The notes under the pieces were generated by a model that saw nothing but the letters and a program-made list of their open reading frames with translations, was not told the origin of the DNA and ran no database searches. A program made the position numbers and the translations under genes. From contig CAVWBA010000017.1 in assembly GCA_963753135.1 (NCBI GenBank), positions 62,001 to 126,000 on the forward strand: DNA of 64,000 nucleotides. The letters run 5' to 3'. The stretch comes from Roseiarcus sp963753135. Lineage in GTDB: Bacteria; Pseudomonadota; Alphaproteobacteria; Rhizobiales; Beijerinckiaceae. This document shows positions 63,937-64,000 of this stretch, piece after piece. The number at the start of each line of letters is the position of its first letter. Position 1 is the stretch's first letter.

Positions 63937-64000
63937 CCTGGGAGCCGTGCGCGAAGACGCCGCGACGATCGTCAGTCCGGGGCGCCGCCCACGCAGCCCT

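Noticed and set aside
1..64000. CRISPR array, prophage or tRNA-linked island
   Set aside because: No regularly spaced repeats, phage structural genes, integrase or tRNA gene was seen.

Overview
The window looks like chromosomal DNA of a GC-rich alphaproteobacterium, most likely Hyphomicrobiales (a Methylocystaceae/Beijerinckiaceae-like organism). The clues are the Omp2b-type porins, PPK2, a two-subunit glycine decarboxylase, cysteine-free L31, transglutaminase-like BTLCP and RutR. This rests on protein resemblance only. No rRNA, tRNA or CRISPR array was seen.

Layout. 0-6.5 kb: isovaleryl-CoA dehydrogenase, a YdiJ-like FAD/Fe-S oxidoreductase broken by frameshifts, an outer-membrane barrel, lipB and a small Imm27-like gene. 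6.5-12.3 kb: a DUF707 glycosyltransferase-like gene, then an AT-rich element bounded by 29-bp inverted repeats. Its single membrane-protein gene is interrupted by an IS630 copy. A CHASE2 adenylate cyclase follows. 12.7-19.4 kb: a secreted protein, an operon of GT2, VTT-family membrane protein and APH/P-loop kinase, a GT-C-like membrane protein and ppk2. 19.4-21.6 kb: a VapBC-like pair and an ISNCY-type insertion sequence. 21.8-26.7 kb: BTLCP, three diheme c-type cytochromes and a cytochrome-porin fusion resembling Cyc2. 27.6-30.2 kb: a gamma-glutamylcyclotransferase-like gene and rel/spoT. 30.5-36.4 kb: two near-identical porins flanking an orphan OmpR-type regulator. 37-41.7 kb: a tandem glycine riboswitch and gcvT-gcvH-gcvPA-gcvPB. 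41.8-50.4 kb: a GyrI-like exported protein, ABC exporter, rpmE, NlpC/P60 protein, AidB-like dehydrogenase, zinc metallopeptidase and DUF1330. 50.5-58.6 kb: a pyrimidine-catabolism operon (ABC transporter, dihydropyrimidinase, ureidopropionase-type hydrolase) divergent from a RutR-like gene across a perfect RutR box. 58.6-64 kb: a lipoprotein and three outer-membrane barrel proteins.

How the genes work together. In the pyrimidine block the transporter imports a ring compound, the two hydrolases open and degrade dihydropyrimidines, and RutR senses the state. The first reductive enzyme (PydA) is not in the window. The glycine block makes T, H and P proteins under a glycine-sensing switch. The cytochromes plus the haem-porin could form an electron route across the outer membrane.

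Caution. About 17 single- or double-base frameshifts interrupt otherwise well-conserved genes. One porin copy carries +1, +1 and +2 insertions relative to its intact twin. Many may be sequencing or assembly errors rather than real pseudogenes.
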